Assembly (NCBI GenBank): GCA_022402465.1
Contig: JAKRSH010000031.1
Coordinates: 62,001 to 126,000, forward strand
From: Leptospiraceae bacterium
Lineage (GTDB): Bacteria > Spirochaetota > Leptospiria > Leptospirales > Leptospiraceae
Length of the DNA: 64,000 nt
Direction: 5' to 3'
The notes beneath the pieces were generated by a model, which worked only from the letters and a program-made list of their open reading frames with translations, was not told the origin of the DNA and did no database searches. Position numbers and translations under genes: made by a program. Of this stretch, positions 27,368-37,003 are shown one piece after another. Each line of letters begins with the position of its first letter. Positions within the stretch are counted from its first letter, which is position 1.

Positions 27368-28468
27368 ATGTCGAGTGGAATTTATACTAAGATAGATAAG
27401 GAATTGCAAAAGAGAAATGAAAGATCTCTTTTGAGAGAACTGAAAACTTCGAAAGGCAAGGATTTTTGTTCTAATGATTACCTCGGTCTTTCCAATCATC
27501 CAGAAATATTACAAGCCATGCATGAAGGGATAAATCATTTAGGCTTGGGCTCTACAGCATCCAGATTAGTTAGAGGTCATTACCAAGTATTCAATGATTT
27601 AGAGGATGTAATCTGTGGAATAACGCAGACAGTTTCAAGTTTATTCGTAGCGAATGGATTTATTGCAAACCTTGGATTAATTGATGCACTTTCTGATTCG
27701 CGGACACATATTTTTACAGATAGACTCAACCATGCTTCCATACTTGATGGAATTCGAATTGCTGGTTCCAAGAAAATATATTTCAACCATTTAGATTATG
27801 ATGATTTGGAAACAAAATTAAAGAAATCAAACCTAGATGATAGTAAAATAATTATTGCTGAATCAATTTATAGTATGGACGGTGATCGTTCGGATGTAAA
27901 GAAACTAGTAGATTTGAAGATTAAGTATAATGCGTGTTTGATTCTTGATGAGACTCATGCTTTCGGTGTAGAGGGTAAGAAAGGATCTGGTCTTGGCACA
28001 GATTATTCAGAAATTGATTTTCGAATCTTTACACTTGGTAAGGCACTTGGTCTGGAAGGTGGTATCATTACTTGCAATAGATCTCAGGCTAAGGACTACC
28101 TTATCAATTGTATGAGAAGTTTTGTTTTTTCCACTGCACCCATGCCTGCCATTGCTTATGCTGGAATTACTGCTATCAATTTGATGTCCAAAATGGACAG
28201 AGAACGTGAACATCTTGCTAAGGTAGGAATTTTGCTTAGAGAAGGCCTTCAGGCAAAAGCTTTTCACACAGGAAATTCCACTACTCAAATAGTTCCCGTA
28301 TTGCTGAGTTCCGAAGATGAAGCTCTGGCTATGGCTGATAAATTCCAAAAGCTAGGATTTGATCTAAGAGCAATCAGACCACCTACAGTTGCAAGGCCGA
28401 GAATTCGTATTTCCCTTCACTCCAACCATACTGAGCTTGATGTAGCTTGCTTGGTCCGTAATTTCTGA
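27368..28468 (+). CDS. bioF: 8-amino-7-oxononanoate synthase family enzyme (alpha-oxoamine synthase)
   Basis: PLP-dependent condensation of an acyl-CoA/ACP with an amino acid; for BioF, pimeloyl and alanine in biotin synthesis. NDYLGLSNHPE (~36-46), GSTASRLVRGH, DETHAFGVEGKKGSG (D194, H197) and the PLP lysine K225 in FTLGKALGLEGG are present. 366 residues is slightly short for BioF, mainly at the N-terminus. The family also includes KBL and HemA-type enzymes; the context gives no biotin genes. The ATG has no strong Shine-Dalgarno. Confidence 0.85.
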   Translation: MSSGIYTKIDKELQKRNERSLLRELKTSKGKDFCSNDYLGLSNHPEILQAMHEGINHLGLGSTASRLVRGHYQVFNDLEDVICGITQTVSSLFVANGFIANLGLIDALSDSRTHIFTDRLNHASILDGIRIAGSKKIYFNHLDYDDLETKLKKSNLDDSKIIIAESIYSMDGDRSDVKKLVDLKIKYNACLILDETHAFGVEGKKGSGLGTDYSEIDFRIFTLGKALGLEGGIITCNRSQAKDYLINCMRSFVFSTAPMPAIAYAGITAINLMSKMDREREHLAKVGILLREGLQAKAFHTGNSTTQIVPVLLSSEDEALAMADKFQKLGFDLRAIRPPTVARPRIRISLHSNHTELDVACLVRNF

Positions 28469-28509
28469 TTTTTCCTTTTCCACTAGCCTCCAAATAAAAA
28501 ACTGACCCT

Positions 28510-29514
28510 ATGGTTCCATCAATCCTACGTTTTGCCCCTATCTATAAAGATAAAATCTGGGGTGGTAGAAAGTTAGATTCTATTTTAAAAAGAAATATTC
28601 CAAATGGTGATATAGGTGAGTCCTGGGAAATTTCGGATTACTTAGAAGATAAATCGGTAGTAATGGATGCTCCCTGGAAGGGAAGAGATTTCCGGTCTCT
28701 CTACAAAATGTATCCCAGAGAAATCCTGGGTGATGGCATGGAAGGTAAATCATTTCCTTTATTAATAAAAATTATTGATGCCAAGGAAAAATTATCCGTT
28801 CAAGTTCATCCTAATGATGCTTATGCGAAAAAAAATGATCCCAAAAATGCAGGCAAGAAAGAAGCATGGATAGTCATACAAGCGGATCCGAATGCAGAAT
28901 TAGTCGTAGGTTTCGATCAGAATACAACGAAAGATAAATACAAAGCTCTGGTTGAGAAAAAAGAAGCGGAATCTATTCTCAAATCACATCCAGTGAAGAA
29001 AGGGGATGCATTTTTATTAGAGCCAGGCACCATACATGCAATAGGTGGTGGAGTTTTGCTTCTCGAAATACAACAATCATCCGATTCAACTTACAGAGTT
29101 TATGACTATGGCAGACCAAGAGAATTGCATTTAGATAAGGCTTTGGATGTTTTAAATTACAAAGCTTTCAAAGGAAAAGAAAAACTTACTTATAAGGAAT
29201 CCTTCTTTGCAGGTGCTGGCGAACTTAGTGAGCTTACTGAAAATGATAAGTTTAGAATCTATTCTTTGGTTCTTGATGATCTAAGCGAATTTGAACCTGA
29301 AGATTTTATACTACCAGTTGTCACTAAAAAGCCAAGATTTCATATCTACTCTATGTTATCTGGTGAAATCAAACTAGGCAACGGAATGCACTTTAAGCAA
29401 GGTGATACCTTTCTGGCAACTGCAAAGGGAACCCAAGAGGAGCAGCTCTTTCAGGTAGTAGGTTCATCCAAGGTTCAAATGATTATTTCCACAGTTGGTA
29501 GTGATTTCGATTAA
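28510..29514 (+). CDS. manA: Mannose-6-phosphate isomerase, class I
   Basis: Zinc cupin enzyme interconverting mannose-6-phosphate and fructose-6-phosphate. Metal ligands lie in SVQVHPND (~97-104), a KKEAW Glu, and [10 protein letters not shown] (~174-183). [15 protein letters not shown] is the short-form (Bacillus-type) signature. 334 residues. It supplies GDP-mannose precursors for glycans. It starts 41 nt after bioF with no clear Shine-Dalgarno, and its stop overlaps the stop of the convergent transporter by 4 bp. Confidence 0.92.
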   Translation: MVPSILRFAPIYKDKIWGGRKLDSILKRNIPNGDIGESWEISDYLEDKSVVMDAPWKGRDFRSLYKMYPREILGDGMEGKSFPLLIKIIDAKEKLSVQVHPNDAYAKKNDPKNAGKKEAWIVIQADPNAELVVGFDQNTTKDKYKALVEKKEAESILKSHPVKKGDAFLLEPGTIHAIGGGVLLLEIQQSSDSTYRVYDYGRPRELHLDKALDVLNYKAFKGKEKLTYKESFFAGAGELSELTENDKFRIYSLVLDDLSEFEPEDFILPVVTKKPRFHIYSMLSGEIKLGNGMHFKQGDTFLATAKGTQEEQLFQVVGSSKVQMIISTVGSDFD

Positions 29515-30827
29515 CTCTTAGGCTTAAGATTCCATGTGAAGGAAAGTAAGATGATAGCCATAACACAAGAGCATACTATAAATCCTAAGCTCACATTCCA
29601 ATTGTAATGAGTAGATAAATATCCTATTGCCTTTCCTTGTATGGCACTTCCCGTATAACCAAAAAAACCGATAAATCCCGCTGCAGTACCAACTGCTTTC
29701 TTTGAGGTATAATCCAAGCCAGATACACCAAGTAGCATAACAGGTGGATATATGAAGAATCCAATGATTGCAAATAAACTTAGATCTATCCATAAATAAC
29801 CAGGAGGAGTGAAAATGATTCCAATAAATGCAAATAAAATAGGGATCATACAAAGTAAACTTACCATACCTCTTCGACCTCCTGTCTTATCGGATATCCA
29901 TCCTATTAAGATCGTTGGTACTATAGCCGCAAACTCATAGATTAAAGTCGAATATCCTCCACCTTCAAGGCTTGCTCCTTTCATTTCTTTTAAATAAGAA
30001 GGACCCCAATAAATCAAACTATACCTAACCATATATACAAAGAAATTGGAAAGTGCAAATAGCCAAATGTATTTGTTCTTAAGAACATTTTCAACAATCA
30101 ATTGATAAGCTGTTAACTCTTGCTCATGAGTTTCTTTAGATTCTGGATAATCATTATTGTATTCCTCAATGGGGGGTAGTCCAAGGGATTGAGGTGTATC
30201 AACTAAACGATAAAATAAATAAATTGCTGTAATAAGCGCTAGGATACCAGGAACAAAAAAGGCATACTGCCAGCCAAAATAAGAAGCCGAGTAGGCAGCT
30301 ATGACTCCTATTAAACCACCACCAACATTATGAGCAGTATTCCAGGTTGCAAATATTGTCCCACGTTCTCGAACACTGTACCAATGCCCCAAAGATCTTC
30401 CACAAGGAGGCCAACCCATACCCTGGGCTAATCCATTTAATCCCCAAAGAGCAATATGAACATGTAAACTATCTGTAGATCCAAAGGAAAAATTTAAAAT
30501 GGCAGTAAGGAGCAAACCAAAGGGCATGAAAATTTTAGGATTCGATCTATCGCTTAGAGAACCCATAACAAATTTACCAACAGCATAGGAGATGGAGAAA
30601 GCAAAAAGTATATCCCCTATATCATTCTTAGAATAAGAAAGTGCTTCACCAACTTCTTTAGAAACTACAGAAAAATTCCCCCGAACAAAATAGAAAACAG
30701 CATATCCAACAAAGGTTGATTCTAAGATTTGCCACCGGAACCTTGGATACTTAAGATCAATTTCTTGGCTAGAAAGACGTGGAATGGCTTTGGCAGGTTG
30801 AAAGATGGCAAGAAACTTCTGAAGCAT
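29511..30827 (-). CDS. MFS organophosphate:phosphate antiporter, GlpT-like
   Basis: 438 residues, 12 transmembrane helices with a central loop (~210-240). It has the GlpT hallmarks: [14 protein letters not shown] and [12 protein letters not shown] with H166 (E. coli GlpT H165), R49 in YFVRGNFS (GlpT R45) and the helix 7 Arg in [20 protein letters not shown] (GlpT R269). These residues bind the phosphate of glycerol-3-phosphate or sugar phosphates. The lysine that follows R45 in GlpT is Gly here, so the substrate may differ. Probably transcribed alone. Confidence 0.87.
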   Translation of the reverse strand: MLQKFLAIFQPAKAIPRLSSQEIDLKYPRFRWQILESTFVGYAVFYFVRGNFSVVSKEVGEALSYSKNDIGDILFAFSISYAVGKFVMGSLSDRSNPKIFMPFGLLLTAILNFSFGSTDSLHVHIALWGLNGLAQGMGWPPCGRSLGHWYSVRERGTIFATWNTAHNVGGGLIGVIAAYSASYFGWQYAFFVPGILALITAIYLFYRLVDTPQSLGLPPIEEYNNDYPESKETHEQELTAYQLIVENVLKNKYIWLFALSNFFVYMVRYSLIYWGPSYLKEMKGASLEGGGYSTLIYEFAAIVPTILIGWISDKTGGRRGMVSLLCMIPILFAFIGIIFTPPGYLWIDLSLFAIIGFFIYPPVMLLGVSGLDYTSKKAVGTAAGFIGFFGYTGSAIQGKAIGYLSTHYNWNVSLGFIVCSCVMAIILLSFTWNLKPKS

Positions 30828-30945
30828 TCCCGAAGCATTGTAGTTTTCTTCGTATTGTCAATGTTTTTTTAAGGAAGCTGAGCCTGTATTTGTCTAGAAA
30901 AATCAAAAAAGCGTCGATCAGTAAAGGGAAATCCTAAATTTTTCT

Positions 30946-32109
30946 ATGAAAGTTATTTTAAGTATCATCCTTCTCATTGTTTGCATGTTAAGCTGCACCT
31001 CAATTTCAGCCCAGGCTGTAGAAGATGAATTGGTATTTTCTTTTCGAAAATACAAGGGCACTGAAGCCCAAAGAATGATTGTTGTTGGTGAAGTTGTATC
31101 TATTGAAAAAGCAGAATTGCTTGAATCTAAATCTACCTCCTTACTTGGTTTAGATACAAGACCTGATAATGTTGTTGTGAAAATTCTAAATCCAAGAGGT
31201 GTAAGAGTAGGTCAGACCTTGTATTTAGTTGAAAAACACCCAGACCATAGACAATTTCGAAATGGAAATATTGTCGGTGAGATAAATGTGCGTTCTATCT
31301 TTGATACAACATTTTTTGGCAAACAGTTGCGTGGTGTAGGATTTACTCGAATGATTGAGAATCGACCTATGACAGTTGTGAGACCTCTTATCACAGAGAA
31401 AACCGAAGAAGCCTTAGATTTGAAGCGTAAGGCAGATGCACTTGCCTACCAAGATAGCGATGCTGAGGCTATGAAGTTTTTAAAGAAAGCTATTGCACTC
31501 GATCCAAAACTTCCAGATCCTCATTACGCTCTTGGTTTGATGTATAAAAAAGAAGGAAACTCATGGAATGTTTCTAGTCTTGGTGAATTTGCTCTTGCAT
31601 GGAAATATAAAGATTCCTTTTCTGATTCAAGAGAAAAATACAATTTCTACCAAAACTATTTATCTTTAATTAGAGAGAATGTGGAACTTGGAATCACTAG
31701 TCCTAAGATAAAAACGGATATGTTGAAAAGAGGTCTAGAGATAATTAAAGATAGTGAATCTCACTTCGGCAAAAGATTTGAAACATCCGTTACTAAAGCA
31801 TGGCTTCTGTATAAATCGTATCTGAATGCTGAACCAAGAGATATTTCTAAGAATCTGTTATGGGAAAATTCTATCACAGCCTTACAAGAATCAGAATCTT
31901 ATTCTAAGAATTCATTGCTTTACCACCAAACAGCTATTTTGATTTATTCTGAATATTTAAACGGCTGGAATCCAGGCAAACAAAAAACAGCCGATATTGC
32001 AAGGGCTATGGATAAAATCAAATTCCATGGACGAACTTATTTGACTATCAACCCTCCAGGCAATACAGTTCCTTCATCAATTTTAGATATTTTAGAACTC
32101 ATAGAATAA
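30946..32109 (+). CDS. Putative exported or lipid-anchored protein with TPR unit
   Basis: 387 residues. The signal sequence MKVILSIILLIVCMLSC gives a possible lipobox at Cys17; cleavage after ISAQA is the alternative. Residues ~40-130 form a beta-rich region (VVGEVVSIEKAELL, VRVGQTLYLVEK), like a small OB or SH3 barrel. One clear TPR pair follows (AMKFLKKAIALDPKLPDPHYALGLMYKKEG, ~180-210), then a helical C-terminus. No named family. It stands between divergent glpT and a convergent PilZ-like gene. Confidence 0.8.
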   Translation: MKVILSIILLIVCMLSCTSISAQAVEDELVFSFRKYKGTEAQRMIVVGEVVSIEKAELLESKSTSLLGLDTRPDNVVVKILNPRGVRVGQTLYLVEKHPDHRQFRNGNIVGEINVRSIFDTTFFGKQLRGVGFTRMIENRPMTVVRPLITEKTEEALDLKRKADALAYQDSDAEAMKFLKKAIALDPKLPDPHYALGLMYKKEGNSWNVSSLGEFALAWKYKDSFSDSREKYNFYQNYLSLIRENVELGITSPKIKTDMLKRGLEIIKDSESHFGKRFETSVTKAWLLYKSYLNAEPRDISKNLLWENSITALQESESYSKNSLLYHQTAILIYSEYLNGWNPGKQKTADIARAMDKIKFHGRTYLTINPPGNTVPSSILDILELIE

Positions 32110-32117
32110 TTGTATTT

Positions 32118-33407
32118 TTATTCGGAAATGGTGTTGAGACTTTTCTCAAAAAGATAAGACTCTAGATGGAGCATATCGTCTGGATTTGAATCAAAAAAGT
32201 TTACTCCAATCAAATAAGCTCCGTCTCTTTCTATGAATCGAACTATCTCTCCACGTAAGGATAGTTCCACATTAGGAAGTAATGGAATATTCATCTTTAA
32301 AATATTGTGCCGCTTTAGGTAATTGAATAATTTTTTATTTCCTATTTCAAATAGCAGGCCATCCATAGAAATGTCTATGATTTTAGTAGTATGAGCATAG
32401 GTTTCATAGGAAGAAACTTGAATGGTCACCTTGGTTATGGCATAATTTGCAATTTCAGATAGTTCATGTATAAATACAGCCTGGGGATGAGTAATTGTAA
32501 ATCTCTCCATCGCAGTTGAATATACTTTAATATAGCCAACTACCTGATCATAGATTCGAATAGCTGAATAGATATAGCTAACATAAAACTGACGGTTTTC
32601 TTTTTTAGAGAGCTCTTCAAAGAATGAAAGTGCTTCAAGTTCATTATTCGATTCAGCAAGTTCTTTGAATTCATAGTTAAAAGTTGTAAGTATTTCATCA
32701 TCACTCGGCTCAATATATTTTTCTAATTTGTTACAATCAGAAATATAAATTGACTTTTCCGTTCGACCAATAGCTTTTCGAATGAATCTTTCAAAGTCAT
32801 CAATCTCTTCATCTTGTTTGTAAATAACAATATCAAAATATTTGGATACAGATTTGATATAATCTGTTATCATAATATTGATTAATTTAAGATTAGGTTT
32901 ATCTTTCCGAATTTCTCGCATGAGGAAAGGATACCTTCTTTCGGCATAAAGATTTTTACCAACGGATCTTGCACCACCTGAGAGAGATCGAAACAAGATG
33001 ATAAAGTTCATGAATAAATCGTCCACAATAATTCGTTTGGATTGCCGAAGTTGCATAGATTGCAATTCACTAGGAATCTTTATCAACACTTGATCATTGC
33101 GTAAGTCACTAATCAGAACATCAAATTGGTACATAATGTTCATAATTTCAAATCGAATTCTTGCTCTTCTTTGTCCTTCATCGTGGAAGTTAGGCACATC
33201 AAGCATTACTGTTTCATCGTAAATTTCATGAACTATGGCTGCATCCAGCTTTTCATTGTAGATAAAATCTATTTCCTTATCATCAGCTTTTAAGTAATAG
33301 AAGAGGTGTTTTACTAGATTTATGTCGCTTCCGATGATAGTTTCGGGAAACAAGGATTCCAAAATAGTTATTAATTCTTGAAGTGAATCCGAGCGACCAA
33401 TTGCCAT
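32118..33407 (-). CDS. PilZ-like protein of the Leptospira DUF1577 type
   Basis: About 429 residues, no membrane segment. VLIKIPSELQSMQLRQSKR (R121-x3-R125) looks like the linker of YcgR-type c-di-GMP receptors. D345-I-S-M-D-G350 in the C-terminal barrel matches the DxSxxG half of the PilZ motif. The ~215 residues between the two halves form a GAF-like region. I believe this is the Leptospira family DUF1577, from memory. I start at ATG 33407; the frame is open to 33485, but that would leave only 19 nt to the divergent gene. Motility or second-messenger sensing is inferred. Confidence 0.68.
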   Translation of the reverse strand: MAIGRSDSLQELITILESLFPETIIGSDINLVKHLFYYLKADDKEIDFIYNEKLDAAIVHEIYDETVMLDVPNFHDEGQRRARIRFEIMNIMYQFDVLISDLRNDQVLIKIPSELQSMQLRQSKRIIVDDLFMNFIILFRSLSGGARSVGKNLYAERRYPFLMREIRKDKPNLKLINIMITDYIKSVSKYFDIVIYKQDEEIDDFERFIRKAIGRTEKSIYISDCNKLEKYIEPSDDEILTTFNYEFKELAESNNELEALSFFEELSKKENRQFYVSYIYSAIRIYDQVVGYIKVYSTAMERFTITHPQAVFIHELSEIANYAITKVTIQVSSYETYAHTTKIIDISMDGLLFEIGNKKLFNYLKRHNILKMNIPLLPNVELSLRGEIVRFIERDGAYLIGVNFFDSNPDDMLHLESYLFEKSLNTISE

Positions 33408-33504
33408 ACTATTAGTATCGAATTTTGACCCACCTGATATTGAGTGAAAGTGAAAAAAGGAAAAAGGTTGAAGGGAAAATTGCATTTCACCCGAAAATTA
33501 TTCT

Positions 33505-34038
33505 ATGGAACAAAACTCAGAATTAAACCCAGAACTTTTTGAGATGGTAAGAACTGGCAAATTAACCAGTGCAAAAATTGTGGCTCTGATCTTCTTAAAG
33601 AATTTAATCGATCAATACAGTTCAAAACCTTTTCTAGAAAATGAAAAGCTAGAAGAGATCAAACAAAAGTTTGGAGTTTATCCTGATATAATGACATGGG
33701 GTGACTATTTTCAAACTGAAATAGCTTCAAAATACTTTGATCAGTCTGATGAAAAATTCCAAGTGATCATAGATACAATCCGTTTCGATTTAATCTCAGC
33801 TTATTTAATTTTCCAAGGAAAGCCTGACAATTTTACAGATAGAATTCGGACGGAAGCTTTAATTGCCAAATCTATAGATTCCTATCTTTGGAGTTTTGAA
33901 AATGAGGAAAATATTCACCTAGAGATTCTATTGGATTATTTTGAAAATTTAGGCTTGGCCGAAAGACCACTTCCTATTTCAGAAAAAATTTGGTATGAAA
34001 GTTTTGATTTAAAAAATTTGGTTCAGGCTGTAGTTTAA
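33505..34038 (+). CDS. Hypothetical cytoplasmic protein
   Basis: Not recognised. 177 residues, mostly helical, with no signal peptide or membrane segment. GKLTSAKIVALIFLKNLIDQY at residues ~18-38 forms an amphipathic helix, and WGDYFQTEIASKYFD is near the middle. The stop overlaps the start of the crotonase gene (TAATG), so the two are co-translated and may act together. ATG 33505 lies 6 nt after GAAAAT with no Shine-Dalgarno, another possible leaderless start. Confidence 0.75.
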   Translation: MEQNSELNPELFEMVRTGKLTSAKIVALIFLKNLIDQYSSKPFLENEKLEEIKQKFGVYPDIMTWGDYFQTEIASKYFDQSDEKFQVIIDTIRFDLISAYLIFQGKPDNFTDRIRTEALIAKSIDSYLWSFENEENIHLEILLDYFENLGLAERPLPISEKIWYESFDLKNLVQAVV

Positions 34039-34829
34039 TGTCATTGGTTGAAGTTGAGTATACAGAAAATTCTTCAGATGACATTTGTTATGTGTACTTA
34101 AATAATCCTAGTTCCAAAAATTCCATGACCTGGGCTATGGGAGAGCTATTCCAAAATCAGATGAATAAGCTTTCTGCTCTTAAACGTAAGCCTAAAGTCA
34201 TTCTTCTTTCTGGGAAGAACGATGTTTTTTGTGCTGGAGGAGATTTAAATCTTCTTCGAAGTTTCTCAAGCAAAACTTTTTCACAAAATAGAAAAGGAAT
34301 GAGAACCTTTTATAATTTCTTTCTATCAGTAAGAAAAGTTCCAATTCCTATTCTTTGTGTTGCAAAAGGTCATGCAATAGGTGCAGGCTTAGCTCTTCCG
34401 CTTGCCTGTGATCTTAGAATTTTTTCGAATGAAGGAAAATATTCTTTTAACTTTGTAAAATTAGGAATCCATCCTGGTATGGGAAGTTCTTATACAACTC
34501 CTGAATTGATAGGTAAGTCTAAAGCCAATCGTATGCTTTTTCTTGCTGAAACAATCAATGGTATACAAGCCGCAGAATGGGGATTATGCGATTATAGTTT
34601 TCCTAAAGAAGTAATCATGGAAGAAGCGAAGAAAATAGCTGATGGAATCTGTGAGGCAGCACCGCTTGCCATGCAGGAACTAAAGAAAAATTCCTATTCA
34701 GACAAAGCCTTACAAAAAGCTTTAAAGATGGAATCAGAGTCCCAAGCAAGAAACTTTATTAGTAAAGATTTTAAAGAAACCATGGCTTCCATAGTAGAAA
34801 AGAGAAAGCCCATATTTATTGGAGAGTAA
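34038..34829 (+). CDS. Enoyl-CoA hydratase/isomerase family (crotonase) protein
   Basis: 263 residues with the crotonase fold: NNPSSKNSMTWAM, the oxyanion strand FCAGGDLNLL, and KGHAIGAGLALPLACDLRI. In hydratases two glutamates (rat Glu144 and Glu164) activate water; here the matching positions are non-acidic (GAGLALPLA and FNFVKLGIHPG). It is therefore probably not a standard hydratase; an isomerase, a hydrolase or a non-enzymatic relative is more likely. Coupled to the upstream hypothetical by a one-base overlap, and overlapping the convergent lipoprotein gene by 14 bp. Confidence 0.86.
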   Translation: MSLVEVEYTENSSDDICYVYLNNPSSKNSMTWAMGELFQNQMNKLSALKRKPKVILLSGKNDVFCAGGDLNLLRSFSSKTFSQNRKGMRTFYNFFLSVRKVPIPILCVAKGHAIGAGLALPLACDLRIFSNEGKYSFNFVKLGIHPGMGSSYTTPELIGKSKANRMLFLAETINGIQAAEWGLCDYSFPKEVIMEEAKKIADGICEAAPLAMQELKKNSYSDKALQKALKMESESQARNFISKDFKETMASIVEKRKPIFIGE

Positions 34830-35292
34830 ATTTCTGAATAAGGCTATGTTTGGTTTCTTTTGTGATCAACAAATTGTAATTCAAAACTAAGCCTTCTTTG
34901 TTGCTTGTTTCAATTATAAATTGAATCTCTCTTTGGCTATCTAGATCTTTGTTTTCATAGAGCCAAGAATTATTTCTATTCCTCAAATCGATATAATTAC
35001 TACGAAGTTTCATAAAAGGAAGAGCACCTAACGATTTGTTGAATAAAATATTTCCTGATTTTAAATCCAATATCTTAAGTTGAACGCTTTCATTCTTCTT
35101 CCAGTGAACTAAGAAATCAATGACTACAAATAACTCCGCGTCCTTAGATTCAAAAGTAAGATAGCTATCTTGAATCTTTAAGTAGGCATTTTCATAATTT
35201 GTAGATTCAGAAGGATTCTTGTTCTGAAGAAATTTGCAATTTCCTAAGTTCGACGATAATACAATCACAATATATAGTAAAGTTTGTTTCAT
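34816..35292 (-). CDS. Hypothetical lipoprotein
   Basis: 158 residues. The signal MKQTLLYIVIVLSSNLGNC ends in a lipobox with Cys19. The mature part is beta-rich (ELFVVIDFLVHWKK, VQLKILDLKSGNILF, REIQFIIETS) and resembles an immunoglobulin-like or jelly-roll module; no family is recognised. It lies 2 nt after the adenylate cyclase gene on the same strand, so it is the third gene of the ODP-cyclase operon. Its 3' end overlaps the convergent crotonase gene. Confidence 0.75.
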   Translation of the reverse strand: MKQTLLYIVIVLSSNLGNCKFLQNKNPSESTNYENAYLKIQDSYLTFESKDAELFVVIDFLVHWKKNESVQLKILDLKSGNILFNKSLGALPFMKLRSNYIDLRNRNNSWLYENKDLDSQREIQFIIETSNKEGLVLNYNLLITKETKHSLIQKFTLQ

Positions 35293-35294
35293 AA

Positions 35295-37001
35295 TTAACT
35301 AGATAGAATTTCTTTTTTAGCTTCTAATTCTTTATCATGGCTTTGTTTCGAAATGATATACTTTCCATCTCTTCTCATGATATGCTTTCCATCTCTAAGT
35401 GCCTCGAATAGCTTATAGAAATTTATATTGGGTATAAATTTGGTATTGTCATTTTTAGCATAAAGTCCAGTTTTTAAACCAGATAATTTATAAAGATCAT
35501 GCATACCAACTCCTTTTAATTCTTTCTCACCTATGTAATCGAAATCAAAAAGATCTCTCGTAAAATCAAACATATTTCGTGATACAGTAATTTCTCCACC
35601 CTTTCCGACGCCTTCAATTCGTGCCGCAATATTAACAGTATGCCCCCAGATATCGAAGGCAATCTTTTGGTGTCCAACAATACCAGCAATTAAAGGACCC
35701 GAATGAATTGCTAAACGTATGCCCCAAGCATCTTCTCCTTGGAGTTTCAATTCTTCTCTGCGAGAGTTTGTAAATCTCATCATTTCTATTCCTGCTAGTA
35801 AAATATCAATACCAGCAGTTCTATGGTTTCCACTAAGACCTGCTACACAAAGAAATGAATCTCCTATGGTTTTAACTTTTTCAATTGAGTATATCTCACA
35901 GATCCTTTCAAACTCATCAAAGTAGATAGTAAGTTCCTTAAGAAGTTGGGTCGGGCTCATATATCGGGAAATCTTTGAAAAGCCAACAAAATCAGTAAAC
36001 ATAACAGCAACTTGGTCATATTGTACAGGTTGTACCTTGCCATATCTTTTAAGATCTTCAATCATATATCCTGGTAGAATATTGGACAGCAGTAGATCTG
36101 CTTTTTTCTTTTCTTCTGAAAGCAGGTTTTTATCACTATCCACCATATGATTGAGTAATTCTTTAACCAAGGTCTCTTTGTGGCGGTATCTAGAAATTCT
36201 TGATATTGCTCGGTAATAATCTTCTTCTTTTTGGTTATCAGAAGAAAATTCTCTTAGTATGATCATTACTTCATCTGTATCTATCTTTACAAATCTTGCT
36301 TCAATATTGTGATTTACTGAAGCATAATTCATATAAAATGATTTATTCACTAATTTATTGTTGGTTAAAACATTCTTTATTTCTTCCTGTAAGAGGCGTG
36401 ATGTATCCTGTGGAAAAATTTCACTCAACATTTTCCCTTGAATGGATTCTTTGCCTATCATTAGATTGATGATTTCACTATCGTTTGAAATTTTATAATC
36501 TAATATGATACCCTTGCTATTTGCTTGGATAAGATAATCTGGTTGAGCATTTAAAAGTGCAGTATTTTTTTTCTCAATACGTTTAATTACATTTTTATTA
36601 TCTAATAAATCCCATCTTGTAATGATCTTTTCTATAGAATTGTTTACAACTACAGCAAACCTTGAGGGAATATTTTGAATGATGTAATCCGAAACGCCTT
36701 TCTTGGTTTCATCGATGGCGCTTTGTAGAAAATCCATATTCGTATAAAGTATGAAAATGGTTTCCTTGGTTTTACTGCGGAAGTATTCCAAGGCATCCAA
36801 GCCCATTTCAGTCTCGGGTAAATAATCAGAGATCACGATTTCGGGCATCTTAGTTGGATTCGTATCCAACCAAGACGTAAGATTTTTGTATCTTGTTGCT
36901 ACTAACTTACTATCAAAATCTTTTAGAGCTGATTCAAGTTCTTCGTATTTATCCTCTTCTTGTATGAGAAAGAGTAAATGGATAGTATTAAAAGTATTCA
37001 T
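35295..37001 (-). CDS. Class III adenylate cyclase with REC and PAS-like sensor domains
   Basis: 568 residues. Residues ~5-120 form a receiver-like domain (D59 in VISDYLPE; the usual switch Lys is missing). Residues ~145-255 form a PAS-like module (NAQPDYLIQANSKGIILDYK). The cyclase domain begins near 325: metal ligands D337 (MFTDFVGFS) and D381 (IGDSF), ATP-selecting K377 and D450 (FDIWGHTVN), transition-state N457 and R461. All catalytic residues are present, so it should make cAMP. A dimerising helix (SEEKKKADLLLSNILP) precedes the catalytic domain. It lies 2 nt after the ODP-like gene. Confidence 0.92.
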   Translation of the reverse strand: MNTFNTIHLLFLIQEEDKYEELESALKDFDSKLVATRYKNLTSWLDTNPTKMPEIVISDYLPETEMGLDALEYFRSKTKETIFILYTNMDFLQSAIDETKKGVSDYIIQNIPSRFAVVVNNSIEKIITRWDLLDNKNVIKRIEKKNTALLNAQPDYLIQANSKGIILDYKISNDSEIINLMIGKESIQGKMLSEIFPQDTSRLLQEEIKNVLTNNKLVNKSFYMNYASVNHNIEARFVKIDTDEVMIILREFSSDNQKEEDYYRAISRISRYRHKETLVKELLNHMVDSDKNLLSEEKKKADLLLSNILPGYMIEDLKRYGKVQPVQYDQVAVMFTDFVGFSKISRYMSPTQLLKELTIYFDEFERICEIYSIEKVKTIGDSFLCVAGLSGNHRTAGIDILLAGIEMMRFTNSRREELKLQGEDAWGIRLAIHSGPLIAGIVGHQKIAFDIWGHTVNIAARIEGVGKGGEITVSRNMFDFTRDLFDFDYIGEKELKGVGMHDLYKLSGLKTGLYAKNDNTKFIPNINFYKLFEALRDGKHIMRRDGKYIISKQSHDKELEAKKEILSS

Positions 37002-37003
37002 AC

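Noticed and set aside
32118-33485. PilZ-like gene extended to ATG 33485
   Set aside because: It would leave 19 nt to the divergent gene. The extra residues (MQFSLQPFSFFHFH...) look like translated non-coding DNA. The shorter start is preferred but not proven.
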